Shown here piece after piece: positions 25,884 through 34,027 of a DNA stretch of 64,000 nt. Position numbers and translations under genes: made by a program. The notes beneath the pieces are model-generated. The model saw nothing but the letters and a program-made list of their open reading frames with translations, was not told the origin of the DNA and searched no databases. The stretch covers positions 1,550,001-1,614,000 of the forward strand of contig NZ_CP099735.1 of the NCBI RefSeq assembly GCF_025398175.1, written 5' to 3'. The stretch's first letter is position 1, and each line of letters begins with the position of its first letter. This DNA is from Photobacterium sp. TY1-4. Its GTDB lineage: Bacteria > Pseudomonadota > Gammaproteobacteria > Enterobacterales > Vibrionaceae.

Positions 25884-26300
25884 ACATATTAATTACTGCG
25901 CTCTCACCGCTGCCTGCCGACATGATGTAGCACGGCCACTGGAATTGAGCCCGTTAACTCAGATAGGCGCGATTTAAAGACGTGGTATTTTGATACCGTG
26001 ATCTTTGGCGTATGGCCGAGCTTAGTCAGCTCTCGGGTCTAGTAATGAGAAGTGCCACAGGCTTCCATACCGATGATAGCAGGCGGGGTATTGGCAAACG
26101 TCTAGAGAACGTTTTATCATGATATTGTTTTTTATATCAACCACCTGCCTTGTCAATCTTCACCGTGGATACTGAAGCGCTATTTGGATAAATCAATCCA
26201 TCAACAGATTGCGATAGGGTAGCCTCCGGCGATTTCGTAATTGGACATACCAAGTGTGGCAAAGCCTGATGAGAGGGAGTCCATGTCATTGGTGACGCAG
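25884..26300 (-). mobile_element. Decayed IS110/IS1111-family element, copy 1
   Basis: On the minus strand, fragments of an IS110-type transposase N-terminus are readable near 26090-25980, including PAIIGMEACGTSHY and RELTKLGHTPKI, broken by stops and frameshifts. The family motif is GMEACG-x-x-H-x-x-R-x-L. The plus-strand right end GTCCATGTCATT matches the other three copies. Nothing functional remains. It separates cassette-like unit A from the RRM gene. Confidence 0.7.
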
Positions 26301-26310
26301 TTCTTGGGCG

Positions 26311-26337
26311 ATAAAAAACCAGCTTTTCAGCTGGTTT
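26311..26337 (-). terminator. Terminator of the RRM-protein gene
   Basis: AAACCAGC/GCTGGTTT with a six-base loop. On the minus strand the stem is followed by GGTTTTTTAT, placing an intrinsic terminator 12 bases after the stop codon. Confidence 0.8.
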
Positions 26338-26348
26338 AAGAATTTACT

Positions 26349-26585
26349 TTATTGAGCTGCTTTGACTCGAATTTTGCTTTTGGCAACGCTTGTCATATTG
26401 AGTGCTGCAATCGCAGATTTTGCTTCTGAAACATCCGGCATTTCGACGAAAGCAAAGCCTTTCGATAAACCTGTTTCTTGATCTAAAACGAGAGTGCATT
26501 CGGTGACAGAGCCGTGTTCAGAAAACAGTTTACGAATGTCATGCTCAGTTGTGGTGCGAGAAAGGTTGCGAACTAAGAGTTTCAT
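26349..26585 (-). CDS. Small RRM-type RNA-binding protein
   Basis: This 78-residue protein is a single RNA-recognition motif. RNP2 is MKLLVRNL at the N-terminus and RNP1 is KGFAFVEM (about 41-48). From memory, close relatives in marine gammaproteobacteria often accumulate in the cold. The start at 26585 opens directly on the RNP2 strand; 14 upstream codons are open but unsupported. It has its own terminator. It is transcribed against the neighbouring cassette-like genes, so it is probably not part of a cassette. Confidence 0.9.
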   Translation of the reverse strand: MKLLVRNLSRTTTEHDIRKLFSEHGSVTECTLVLDQETGLSKGFAFVEMPDVSEAKSAIAALNMTSVAKSKIRVKAAQ

Positions 26586-26728
26586 AGTTGTCCGTTGATA
26601 TAGAAATAGCGGTGAGGATTGTCTCAATAAAGACAGTGGCTACCAAGCGATAGTTTGGTTTTACCTTAAAATTGTTGCACTCGAGCAACCAACTGCATCA
26701 CAAATGACTTTGGTGTCATTCACTAAAT

Positions 26729-27190
26729 TCATGTTGTTTTTTCTTCCCAGCTGACGCCATCGCGCAGTATCGCATTGAGGATGGCAATCATCTTCCTGGT
26801 GCAGGCGGTGAGGCTTTTTATTTCGGTTTTCCTTCAGTCAGAAGCCGTTACATCCGTCTCATAAGGGCCACGCCGACCACCGCAGCTGCTTGTTTGCTGG
26901 TGAAATCGCCGTGTTCAGGAAGAATTATGCCTGTGCCCAGCCATGGAAAGCGCCGCAGACTTCCATCCCAACGATAGATGGTGGGGAATTTGGCAAACGT
27001 CGAGAGAACGTTTGATCGTGATATTGTTTTGTTGATCATCATCTTGCCACGGTGATCCTCACCGTAGATACTGAGACACTGTTTGGCTGAACAAATGCCA
27101 CAAACCGATGGTGATAGGGTGGCCTCCGATAATTTCGTGCTCAGACTTACCCAGTGCCGCAAAGCCTGATGAGGGGAGTCCATGTCATTC
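26729..27190 (-). mobile_element. Decayed IS110/IS1111-family element, copy 2, with internal deletions
   Basis: This is the most readable copy, on the minus strand. The N-terminus FAKQCLSIYGEDHRGK, then SRSNVLSTFAKFPT and GMEVCGAFHGWAQ, is joined to a mid-protein piece (SKQAAAVVGVA), then RLLTEGKPK, and the typical IS110 C-terminus SLTACTRKMIAILNAILRDG ending in a stop at 26729. Most of the catalytic middle is gone and there are frame breaks. Its plus-strand right end runs into the cassette core-like GTTAGAT at 27191. It is not active. Confidence 0.8.
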
Positions 27191-27642
27191 GTTAGATTTC
27201 CGGAGTACCGGCAAGGAGCTGAAAATTGAGCAATATGTTAGATCAAGGGAAAGAGATTCTGTCACAACAGTCTTTCAGTTTGCTTTTGGGAACTAAGTTG
27301 GAAGTTTTTGAGGCCGGAACCGCTGAATTGAGTCTTGAGATTAGAGATGATCTCAAGCAAAACAATGGTTTTGCGCATGGTGGAGTCGTTAGCTATTTGG
27401 CTGATAACTGTATTACCTTTGCTGGAGCCTCAATACTAGGAAGCTGTGTCACTTCAGAATATAAAGTGAACTATGTTCGGCCAGCAATCGGAGATAAATT
27501 AATCGCTAGGTCAACCGTTTTATACTCAGGAAAACGTCAAGCTACATGTGAGTGCAAGGTATATGCACAAACAGATGACGAAGAAAAACTGGTTGCGGTT
27601 TCTCTTGGAACAATCAGCAAGATTGATGCATGTTAATCTAAC
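27191..27642 (+). other. Integron-cassette-like unit B
   Basis: GTTAGAT (27191-27197) and ATCTAAC (27636-27642) are exact reverse complements of GTTRRRY/RYYYAAC form enclosing only the thioesterase gene, whose stop codon overlaps the second site. This is the geometry of a single-gene integron cassette. The following attC body is missing or replaced by IS110-like sequence. Confidence 0.55.
27226..27636 (+). CDS. PaaI-type hotdog-fold thioesterase
   Basis: This 136-residue protein starts at TTG 27226, seven bases after AAGGAG; the ATG at 27235 is farther from it. The hotdog helix holds the family motif NNGFAHGGVVSYLADNCITFA (about 46-66) with the catalytic-region His-Gly-Gly and Asp. It would hydrolyse an acyl-CoA thioester in the cytoplasm; the acyl group is unknown. 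It is the only gene in cassette-like unit B. Confidence 0.87.
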   Translation: MSNMLDQGKEILSQQSFSLLLGTKLEVFEAGTAELSLEIRDDLKQNNGFAHGGVVSYLADNCITFAGASILGSCVTSEYKVNYVRPAIGDKLIARSTVLYSGKRQATCECKVYAQTDDEEKLVAVSLGTISKIDAC

Positions 27643-27671
27643 CCGATAATCGCAGGCGGGGTTTTCCTGCC
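27643..27671 (-). repeat. Short fragment of the IS110-like repeat
   Basis: CCGATAATCGCAGGCGGGGTTTTCC after unit B matches copy 1 (CCGATGATAGCAGGCGGGGTATTGG) and aligned parts of copies 2 and 3. It is a truncated fifth piece of the same element. Confidence 0.5.
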
Positions 27672-27771
27672 TTTGACCTGCTGAACAGCAAGTCCGCAAT
27701 TTTGTTCTATTCTTGCGTTGTCTGCCTTCCTATACTGGCTTTAACGATTAACGCGAGAGAAAAACATCATC

Positions 27772-28596
27772 ATGGAAGAGCAGTTTCAGTATCTCCCCAG
27801 CCGGCATACCCATGGTTTGAGTGCCTTCTCTGCCCGAATGAAGGTGTTCAGCTACGACAAGCATGCGCATGAAGAATACAGCATCGGTGTGACTCGCAAA
27901 GGCCGTCAGGACTTTTTCAGTGGCGGTGCGTTTCATAAGAGCAATGCGGGCAATATTATTTTCTTTAACCCGGAACAGGTACACGATGGCTGTGCCGGGG
28001 CGCGCTCGGCGTTGGAATACTAGATGCTTTATATTCCTGAAACCACGCTGCTGGAGATGATGCAATCGCTCGGGAAGATCTCAACAGATCAGGCGCGTCT
28101 TAAACAGTCGCTCTTTCACGATGAGCCGTTGCGTGCTCAGGTGCTTCACCTCAGCCAGGTGATGCGTCAACTCGCGTTGTCGGCATTGGAAGAAGAAGCA
28201 GCCTTGCTGTCGATTGCGCAGTCGGTAATTCGCCTGGGCGGCGGCACCCTCAATTCCGGTCAATATCACGGCCGTAAAGATGCGCTGCTGCTGCGCGCCA
28301 AAGAGTACATTATCAGCAATCTGCACCAAAAACTGAGTGTGGATGAGATATGCCAGGCGGCCAATCTATCCAAGTACCATTTTATTCGCTTGTTTAACGA
28401 ACAATTCGGAATGACGCCGCATCAATACGTGCTGAATTGCCGGATCAACCGTGCCAAGCAGGCACTCGAAATGGGACATAAATCCTCTGATGTGGCGATT
28501 AATTTCGGGTTTTCAGATGTCAGCCATCTGAATCGCAAATTTAAACGCGTGTTCGGCGTCACGCCGCACCAGTATCCGCGACAATTGATCGCCTGA
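27772..28596 (+). pseudogene. AraC-family regulator interrupted by an in-frame TAG
   Basis: One frame of 274 codons is broken only by TAG at 28021-28023. The first part (residues 1-83) is a cupin sensor domain: HAHEEYSIGVTRKGRQDFFSGG and NIIFFNPEQVHDG. The second part carries the two helix-turn-helix motifs: LSVDEICQAANLSKYHFIRLFNEQFG and SSDVAINFGFSDVSHLNRKFKRVFGVTP. The stop sits in ALEY*MLYIP, between two intact strands, where a Gln codon would fit. An ATG follows directly, so a DNA-binding half alone could be made. It is followed by LysE and DUF2000 genes, a common trio that it would regulate. Confidence 0.8.
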
Positions 28597-28628
28597 CTTT
28601 CAATATCTAACGACTTTCAGAGCCATCC

Positions 28629-29225
28629 ATGACAGACATTATTTTGTATGCCTTCGGCGTGATGTACACGCCCGGGCCGGTGAATGCGATTGGCCTCAAT
28701 CATGGCATTCAGAAACAAACCCGTATTTTCGGATTCTTTGCCGGTGTCGCTGTGGCCATGTTCATTCTGTTTTTCTCCGTGGCATTGATCGGAGAGCAGA
28801 TGATGAATGATTCCCTGATGAAAAGCGCTTCGGTGCTCGGTAGCCTTTATATTTTCTGGTTGGCGTACAAAATTTACAGCGCACAAGTGGATGAGCAATC
28901 CCGTGGTGAGGCTCGTACATTGACGTTTCAAGACGGATTATTCATGCAATTGCTCAATCCTAAAGGGATCACCGTTGCTTTGCCGGTGGCCACGGTTCAG
29001 TTTCCGTCTGAAGGCATCGCCGGGGTGAGCCTGTTCGCCTGGTGTCTGGGCCTGGCAGTATTCGCCTTCGGTGCGCCCTGGTCTTACTTTGTGTGTGGTC
29101 GCCTGCTGGGCAGCAAGATTCAGCAGGCCCGTTATGTGAATGCCATCAATAAACTGTTGGCGCTGCTCCTCTTTGTTGTAGCAGCCAATATGGGCATAGC
29201 GCCATTGATGGCATGGTTTTCCTAA
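28629..29225 (+). CDS. LysE/RhtB family amino-acid exporter
   Basis: This 198-residue inner-membrane exporter has six hydrophobic segments. The family start is seen as FGVMYTPGPVNAIGLNHGIQ (about 9-28), then GFFAGVAVAMFILF and QLLNPKGITVALPVA. It begins 33 bases after the AraC-type gene, which probably controls it. Export of an amino acid or related metabolite is expected; the substrate is not shown. Confidence 0.9.
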   Translation: MTDIILYAFGVMYTPGPVNAIGLNHGIQKQTRIFGFFAGVAVAMFILFFSVALIGEQMMNDSLMKSASVLGSLYIFWLAYKIYSAQVDEQSRGEARTLTFQDGLFMQLLNPKGITVALPVATVQFPSEGIAGVSLFAWCLGLAVFAFGAPWSYFVCGRLLGSKIQQARYVNAINKLLALLLFVVAANMGIAPLMAWFS

Positions 29226-29249
29226 ACAATCGAATAGAAAGGGAATGTG

Positions 29250-29660
29250 ATGCCGTTTGATAATAAGTTTGCCATCGTTGTGGCCGATGATCTGCCAACC
29301 TGGCAGAAACTGAATGTGGTTAGTTTTCTTTCCGGCGGCGTCACCCGTAGCCCGCGGGTGAATACCGGGGAGCGTTATCGCGACGCCTCGGGCAGTGAAT
29401 ATTTATCGCTATGCGTGCAACCGATTATTGTCCTCAAAGCCAACCGGGATAAGCTGTCGACGTTTGTTCAGCGCGCGAATCGTGCGCAGGCGGAGATGGC
29501 GATCTTCATTGAGGACATGTTTGCTTCGGGCCATGATGAAGCCAATCGGCTCACGGTCAGTCAGTACGCGACCGAGCATCTGCCGCTGGTTGGGCTGGCG
29601 ATGTTCGGGGATAAAAAGCGGGTCGATAAGGTGTTTAAAGGCGCAAAATTGCACGATTAA
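29250..29660 (+). CDS. DUF2000 family protein
   Basis: This 136-residue protein belongs to the DUF2000 family of unknown function. It has FAIVVADDLPTWQKLNVVSFLSGG at the N-terminus, and ERYRDASGSEYLSLCVQPI, then HLPLVGLAMFGDKKRVDKVFKGAKLH at the end. ATG at 29250 with AAAGGGAA upstream. It follows the LysE-type exporter by 24 bases, and AraC, LysE and DUF2000 probably form one operon-like group. Confidence 0.85.
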   Translation: MPFDNKFAIVVADDLPTWQKLNVVSFLSGGVTRSPRVNTGERYRDASGSEYLSLCVQPIIVLKANRDKLSTFVQRANRAQAEMAIFIEDMFASGHDEANRLTVSQYATEHLPLVGLAMFGDKKRVDKVFKGAKLHD

Positions 29661-29694
29661 TGTGCGATAGCGGGGCTGGTTTCACTGCATTGAA

Positions 29695-29960
29695 TTGGTT
29701 CTTAGCCTGGGTCGTGAGTCGTGCTACAGGCTGATATCCCAGTGATATCGGGCGGGTTATGGGCAGATATCGAGAGAATTTTCGATCGCGTTATTGTTTT
29801 GTAGATCAATATCTTGCCTGGTTATCCATTCGGTTGGATACTGGAACAGAGCCTGGCTGAATCAATGCCATAAACAGATTGCTATAGGGCGGCTTCCTGC
29901 TATTTCTGTATCAGACGGACCCAGTGTGGTGAAGACCGATGAAGGGAGTCCATGTTATTC
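29695..29960 (-). mobile_element. Decayed IS110/IS1111-family element, copy 3
   Basis: Minus-strand remnants of the transposase N-terminus include SIQPNG and the frame-shifted ITRSKILSI that aligns with SRSNVLSTF of copy 2. The plus-strand right end GAGTCCATGTTATTC matches the other copies and stops at GTTATGC (29961), after which sequence is unique. No coding capacity is left. Confidence 0.65.
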
Positions 29961-29992
29961 GTTATGCAATTGGAATTTGAAAAGGAATTGTG

Positions 29993-30553
29993 ATGTTCAA
30001 AAAAATTTTAATAGTTTTCACTCTTGCTATGGTAGGAGGCTGCGCAACTCCTGAACCTGAATATGTATCCCCAAGTGATGGCCCTGTTTCTGAAATAATT
30101 GTTGATACGGATGTTCCAATTGCTGTTAATAAACCGGTCTACTTTCATTACAATAACTTGTGTGAATTTTCTGATGTTAAACTGGCAGGGTATGTTTCCA
30201 AATCTAATGGGCCATTATATTATGCCGATGACGTGGTGAAGGTGACAGTAAAGGCTGATGAAGTAGTCTATCTCTCGTTACCTTTAGACCATTTTCATGA
30301 TGCAGAATTTAAAGGAACTACCACAACTGTAACGATGCTGTATACACAGCCAATATTATCTTTTATTCCAAAGGCGGATACATCATACCGAGTAAAGTTC
30401 AACCCATATAATGTTAGTCTTTATATTATTCAAAAAAATGGACAGGAAATAAATCGTTCCGATTTAATGTCTCTTGTAGGTGAATGTGAAATTTCCAGTG
30501 ATGATAAGGGAGAAAGTGGGAAAGCTTTTTACCTAAAGTCAGCAACTAGATAG
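29993..30553 (+). CDS. Small lipoprotein of unknown function
   Basis: This 186-residue protein has a lipoprotein signal: KKILIVFTLAMVGGC with lipobox Val-Gly-Gly-Cys near residue 17, so it is membrane-anchored in the envelope. The mature part is beta-rich and AT-rich in codon use, unlike its native neighbours. ATG at 29993 with AAAGGA upstream. It starts 26 bases after core-like GTTATGC (29961) and is followed at 30561 by GTATAAC, one mismatch from the expected GCATAAC, so it may be a third cassette. I do not recognise the family. Confidence 0.75.
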   Translation: MFKKILIVFTLAMVGGCATPEPEYVSPSDGPVSEIIVDTDVPIAVNKPVYFHYNNLCEFSDVKLAGYVSKSNGPLYYADDVVKVTVKADEVVYLSLPLDHFHDAEFKGTTTTVTMLYTQPILSFIPKADTSYRVKFNPYNVSLYIIQKNGQEINRSDLMSLVGECEISSDDKGESGKAFYLKSATR

Positions 30554-30608
30554 ATCAGTTGTATAACACAGATGAACCTTCTCGGTGTAAAATGGTAATT
30601 TGAATCCG

Positions 30609-30630
30609 TTGGCTGCATAGCAGCCAATTT
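30609..30630 (+). terminator. Short stem-loop after the lipoprotein gene
   Basis: TTGGCTGC/GCAGCCAA with loop ATA is followed by TTTAT. It lies 55 bases after the lipoprotein stop and is a plausible terminator. Confidence 0.5.
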
Positions 30631-30675
30631 ATCCGAATAAAATCGTTTTGTTATATTCACCATTGCAAGCGAAAA

Positions 30676-30994
30676 ACACATATTACGGGCCTCTGACGAC
30701 AGGCTCTCCGCTGTCTGTTTTCCGGTCGTGCTGCGGGACATAGTTCCGTTAACTCAGACAAAAAGCGCAGGCTTCTTCTCCGGAGGTTGTCGCCAGAATA
30801 CGGGCAAAAGCAGTGAGAATTTTCGATCGCGTTATTGTTTTGTGGATCAATATCTTGCCTTGGTAATCCATTCGGTTGGATACTGAAACGGTATCTGGCT
30901 AAATCAATGCCACAGACAGATGGTGGCCTTCGGTTTGTATGGAATCAGATATACCAAGTGTGGCAAATCGGGTGAGAGGGATTCCATGTTCTTC
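30676..30994 (-). mobile_element. Decayed IS110/IS1111-family element, copy 4
   Basis: It shares AACACATATTA at its left with copy 1 and TCTGAGTTAACGG (minus strand) inside. On the minus strand IDLARYRFSIQPNG is readable, the typical IS110 start (Asp-Leu-Ala), then frames break. Copies 3 and 4 share GAGAATTTTCGATCGCGTTATTGTTTTG-like sequence. The right end TTCCATGTTCTTC stops at GTTATGT (30995). Inactive. Confidence 0.68.
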
Positions 30995-31034
30995 GTTATG
31001 TTCACAAATCATTAGATTCTGAAAGGATATATAA

Positions 31035-31574
31035 ATGAAAAGAAATTCTACTCTTAAAATTAAATATGCAATAATTGCAGCGCTAGTGATTTCATCATTA
31101 CCACTTATGGCTGATGAACATAATGAGTCAAATCATATTAAAGCATGTGAGTTTTTTTTGGAAAGTGGAAAAATAGGTGAATTTTTGAAATCGCAGTTAA
31201 TCGAAACGGGTTGTAATGGACAATCTGACGAATCTACTATTAGATTTTGTGCTGACTTAAAATATGTGAGTGGCACTGAAATTAATGAAATACTGCTTCC
31301 TTATTATGTTAAGAGGGTAAGTAAAGAGCACTGTACTCAGGCTGGTGAATATTATTCAAGTGTTAAAGGGAAGGAATTTCTAAAGTTTGCTTTTGATTAT
31401 GCAGCTAATCCAGATAGTGCTTATGTAAGTGATGATGTGATTCTAGCCCAGGAACAGTTTCAGAAAACGGAGGCATCTGACTCGATCAATAGACTTGCAT
31501 CAAGCACCGCGTTGATTAGGTTAGTTGTAAAAAAGTTGCATGAGCATATTAGTGAGCATAGCAACATGCACTGA
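31035..31574 (+). CDS. Secreted small protein of unknown function
   Basis: This 179-residue protein has a Sec signal peptide (KIKYAIIAALVISSLPLMA, cleavage near 26). The mature part is helical and contains four Cys (KACEF, TGCNG, RFCADL, EHCTQ), which suggests two disulfides in the periplasm. It is strongly AT-rich. It follows core-like GTTATGT at 30995, but no matching ACATAAC was found downstream, so a cassette end may be lost. AAAGGATAT lies upstream of the ATG. Family is not recognised. Confidence 0.72.
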   Translation: MKRNSTLKIKYAIIAALVISSLPLMADEHNESNHIKACEFFLESGKIGEFLKSQLIETGCNGQSDESTIRFCADLKYVSGTEINEILLPYYVKRVSKEHCTQAGEYYSSVKGKEFLKFAFDYAANPDSAYVSDDVILAQEQFQKTEASDSINRLASSTALIRLVVKKLHEHISEHSNMH

Positions 31575-31883
31575 GGTTGACGCTTAAAACCGCCGTAATT
31601 TTTCAAAAAAGTTTCGTATGAGAGCAGATATAGATGATCTACTCTCCTAATTTTGTAAGCGCGGAAAAGAGAGGGGCGTCGTTGAGGGTGTTCATAGCTC
31701 AGTGTAAGTCACAGATCCACATATTGATCGACTCTGTCCGGGAAGTGGATGCTCAGCAGGGATAGCGTCAAATTCCTGTTCTGTCCCGCATCTTCTGCCC
31801 TTCAGGGTTCAGTTCCGTTTCTGGCTAGTTTTGATGCCGAAAAGCTTTAGACTTAGCGATAGAAACTCAGAAAGAGAAACGTC
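31575..31883. other. Intergenic region upstream of the Ada-AlkA gene
   Basis: About 310 bases without a gene I can support. It marks the return from AT-rich accessory DNA to native base composition and should hold the promoter of the alkylation-repair operon. No clear operator was seen. Confidence 0.4.
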
Positions 31884-33260
31884 ATGGAACTGACTCCAAG
31901 CCAATGCCAGCAAGCCAGGCTCGCCAGAGATACCCGCTACGATGGCCTGTTTTTTACTGCCGTGAAGACCACCGGAATTTATTGCCGCTCCATTTGTCCG
32001 GCCCCCGCGCCGAAAGAAGTGAATGTTGAGTATTTCCCGACGGCTGTGGCGGCGGCCAAGGCCGGCTATCGCCCGTGTCTGCGCTGTCGTCCCGACAGTG
32101 CGCCTGGCTCTCCCGCCTGGCTGGGGAAAAACGCCACCCTGAACCGGGCGCTGCGTTTGATTCATGAAGGGGCGCTGGCAGAGCAATCGCTCACGCAACT
32201 GGCGGAGCGGCTGGGGATCACCGAACGTTACCTGCGTCGTCTGTTCAGTGAAGAAATTGGTTTGTCGCCGAAAGCCTACAGCCTGTACCGTCAGTGCCTG
32301 CTGGCCAAGCAGCTGCTGCATGAATCGAGCATGCCGGTCACTGAAATTGCTCTGGCATGTGGTTTTCACAGTATTCGCCGTTTCAATGACTGCTTCAAAC
32401 AGCAATTTTCACTTACGCCGTCCCAGGTCCGTAAGCAGGAAGGTCGTCACCGAGATAGTGGACAGGCCATCGAGATGCTACTGTCGTACCGGCCGCCTTA
32501 TGACTGGGAAGGGCTGCACCAGTTCTATGCATCGCGCCTGATCCCGGGCCTGGAGTGGCTGGACGCGCAAAGCTATGGCCGGACGTTTAATGACGGGACC
32601 TGTAAGGGACGGTTTACCGCCACGCATCTGGCGGAGAAGTCCGCGTTTCGGGTCTCAATCCATCTGTCCGATCTGACGTATCTGCCGCGGGTGATTCAGA
32701 ATATTCGCCGCTGTCTGGATTTGGATGCTGATACGCGGCTGATAGAGTCGCAGTTGTGTCAGGCGATGGGCACGGCATCGCTGAGCAAAACCGGACTGCG
32801 ATTGCCGGGGATCTGGAGCCCGTTCGAGGCCGGAATCCGGGCGATTCTGGGTCAGCAGGTTTCGGTCAAAGCGGCGAGAAATCTGGTCAGCCAGTTGGTT
32901 GCGCTGAACCCGGAAAACGACGAAACACGACGTTACTTTCCGTCTCCGCAGCAGCTTTGCCAATTGGATCTGACTCAGCTCGGCATGCCGCAGCGCCGTC
33001 GGGAAACACTCCGGTATTTTGCAGATCACGCCAATGCTCATCCGCTGGATGAAAGTGAGTCATTACTGGCATTACCGGGGATTGGCCCATGGACGGTGAA
33101 CTACCTGAGGATGCGCGGGTTGAGTGACCCTGATATTTACCTGAGCAGCGATCTGGGGATCAAAAAAGCCATCGCCAAACTGCCGCAGTCGATTGACGAC
33201 GCGTTGGCGGCCCCGTGGCGCAGTTATTTAACCTTATACTTATGGAGCACCTTGTCATGA
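31884..33260 (+). CDS. Ada-AlkA fusion: methyl-sensing regulator and 3-methyladenine DNA glycosylase
   Basis: This 458-residue DNA-alkylation repair protein has three parts. The N-terminal Ada zinc domain (about 1-80) has Cys ligands in GIYCRSICPAP and RPCLRCRPDS, where a methyl group from phosphotriesters would be taken up. An AraC-type helix-turn-helix pair follows (about 85-190, with ALACGFHSIRRFNDCFKQQF). Then comes an AlkA glycosylase (about 200-458) with helix-hairpin-helix LLALPGIGPWTVNYLRMRGL and the catalytic Asp in YLSSDLGIKKA. The suicide methyltransferase is supplied by the overlapping ogt gene. It is therefore both sensor and repair enzyme. Confidence 0.92.
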   Translation: MELTPSQCQQARLARDTRYDGLFFTAVKTTGIYCRSICPAPAPKEVNVEYFPTAVAAAKAGYRPCLRCRPDSAPGSPAWLGKNATLNRALRLIHEGALAEQSLTQLAERLGITERYLRRLFSEEIGLSPKAYSLYRQCLLAKQLLHESSMPVTEIALACGFHSIRRFNDCFKQQFSLTPSQVRKQEGRHRDSGQAIEMLLSYRPPYDWEGLHQFYASRLIPGLEWLDAQSYGRTFNDGTCKGRFTATHLAEKSAFRVSIHLSDLTYLPRVIQNIRRCLDLDADTRLIESQLCQAMGTASLSKTGLRLPGIWSPFEAGIRAILGQQVSVKAARNLVSQLVALNPENDETRRYFPSPQQLCQLDLTQLGMPQRRRETLRYFADHANAHPLDESESLLALPGIGPWTVNYLRMRGLSDPDIYLSSDLGIKKAIAKLPQSIDDALAAPWRSYLTLYLWSTLS

Positions 33261-33715
33261 ACAATCAACACCTGGACACTCCCATCGGCAGGCTGAACAT
33301 TGTCGCAAACGATGAAGCCGTGACGGCGATTGAGTTTGACGCTGATCCGTCTGTGCAGCAGGTTCCGAATGCCATCACCCGGCTGTGCTGCGAACAATTG
33401 AGCGACTATTTTGCCGGCAACAGAACAGACTTTGATGTCCCGCTGGACGCCCACGGGACAAGATTCCAGCATCAAGTCTGGCAGGCGTTGATTGCGATCC
33501 CTTACGGTGAGACGTGCTCTTATAGCGCGATTGCACATCAGATCAACAATCCCAAAGCCGTGCGCGCGGTCGGCGCGGCAAATGGCCGCAATCCAATCCC
33601 GGTGATAGTGCCGTGCCACCGAGTGATTGGCAGTTCAGGTCAGCTCACTGGCTATGCCGGAGGGCTGGACATCAAAATCTGGCTTATTGAGCATGAAAGA
33701 AGAATATCGAGCTGA
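33257..33715 (+). CDS. ogt: Methylated-DNA-protein cysteine methyltransferase
   Basis: This 152-residue protein removes methyl groups from O6-methylguanine by irreversible transfer to Cys. The active site PVIVPCHRVIGSSG (about 113-126) is intact, as are FQHQVWQALIAIPYGET and the Asn-hinge region VGAANGRNPIP. The ATG at 33257 overlaps the Ada-AlkA stop (ATGA), so the two are translationally coupled and together replace a classical Ada protein. Confidence 0.93.
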   Translation: MNNQHLDTPIGRLNIVANDEAVTAIEFDADPSVQQVPNAITRLCCEQLSDYFAGNRTDFDVPLDAHGTRFQHQVWQALIAIPYGETCSYSAIAHQINNPKAVRAVGAANGRNPIPVIVPCHRVIGSSGQLTGYAGGLDIKIWLIEHERRISS

Positions 33716-34027
33716 ATCAGTGAGATGTATATATATGCAAATTGTTGTTACTTTTGGGTTGCATTCAGTTACTATGCAAGCGCGATAAATCCAACAAATG
33801 TCACAAATTTAACATTTTAACCCAAACTGAATATGAGTTATTTTTTGGGTTATAGTTTTGTTTTTGTTGTTAATTTTGGTTTTTATTTTTGATTATTTAT
33901 TAAATCACGGTTTTTATATCTATATGTTAACGATTTTATCAAATTTATTATCTTGTTGTTTTGTATGAATTAAAACCCTGTTGTGTTTAGTATTGGCGAC
34001 ACATTATGCCAATCCAATAGGTTTTAC
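33716..34027. other. AT-rich leader upstream of the serine-type transporter gene
   Basis: About 310 bases, very rich in T runs (TTTTTTGGGTTATAG, TTGTTTTTGTTG). It likely carries the transporter promoter and possibly sites for H-NS or a nutrient regulator. No gene or clear stem-loop was found. Confidence 0.45.

Noticed and set aside
25991..26000. GTTAACT in IS110-like copies (near 25950 and 30753) as an attC core
   Set aside because: It does not fit GTTRRRY, since C occupies a purine position, and it lies inside the conserved IS repeat.
31809..32405. Minus-strand 198-codon frame
   Set aside because: It lies antisense to the Ada zinc domain and helix-turn-helix of the Ada-AlkA gene and has no features of its own.
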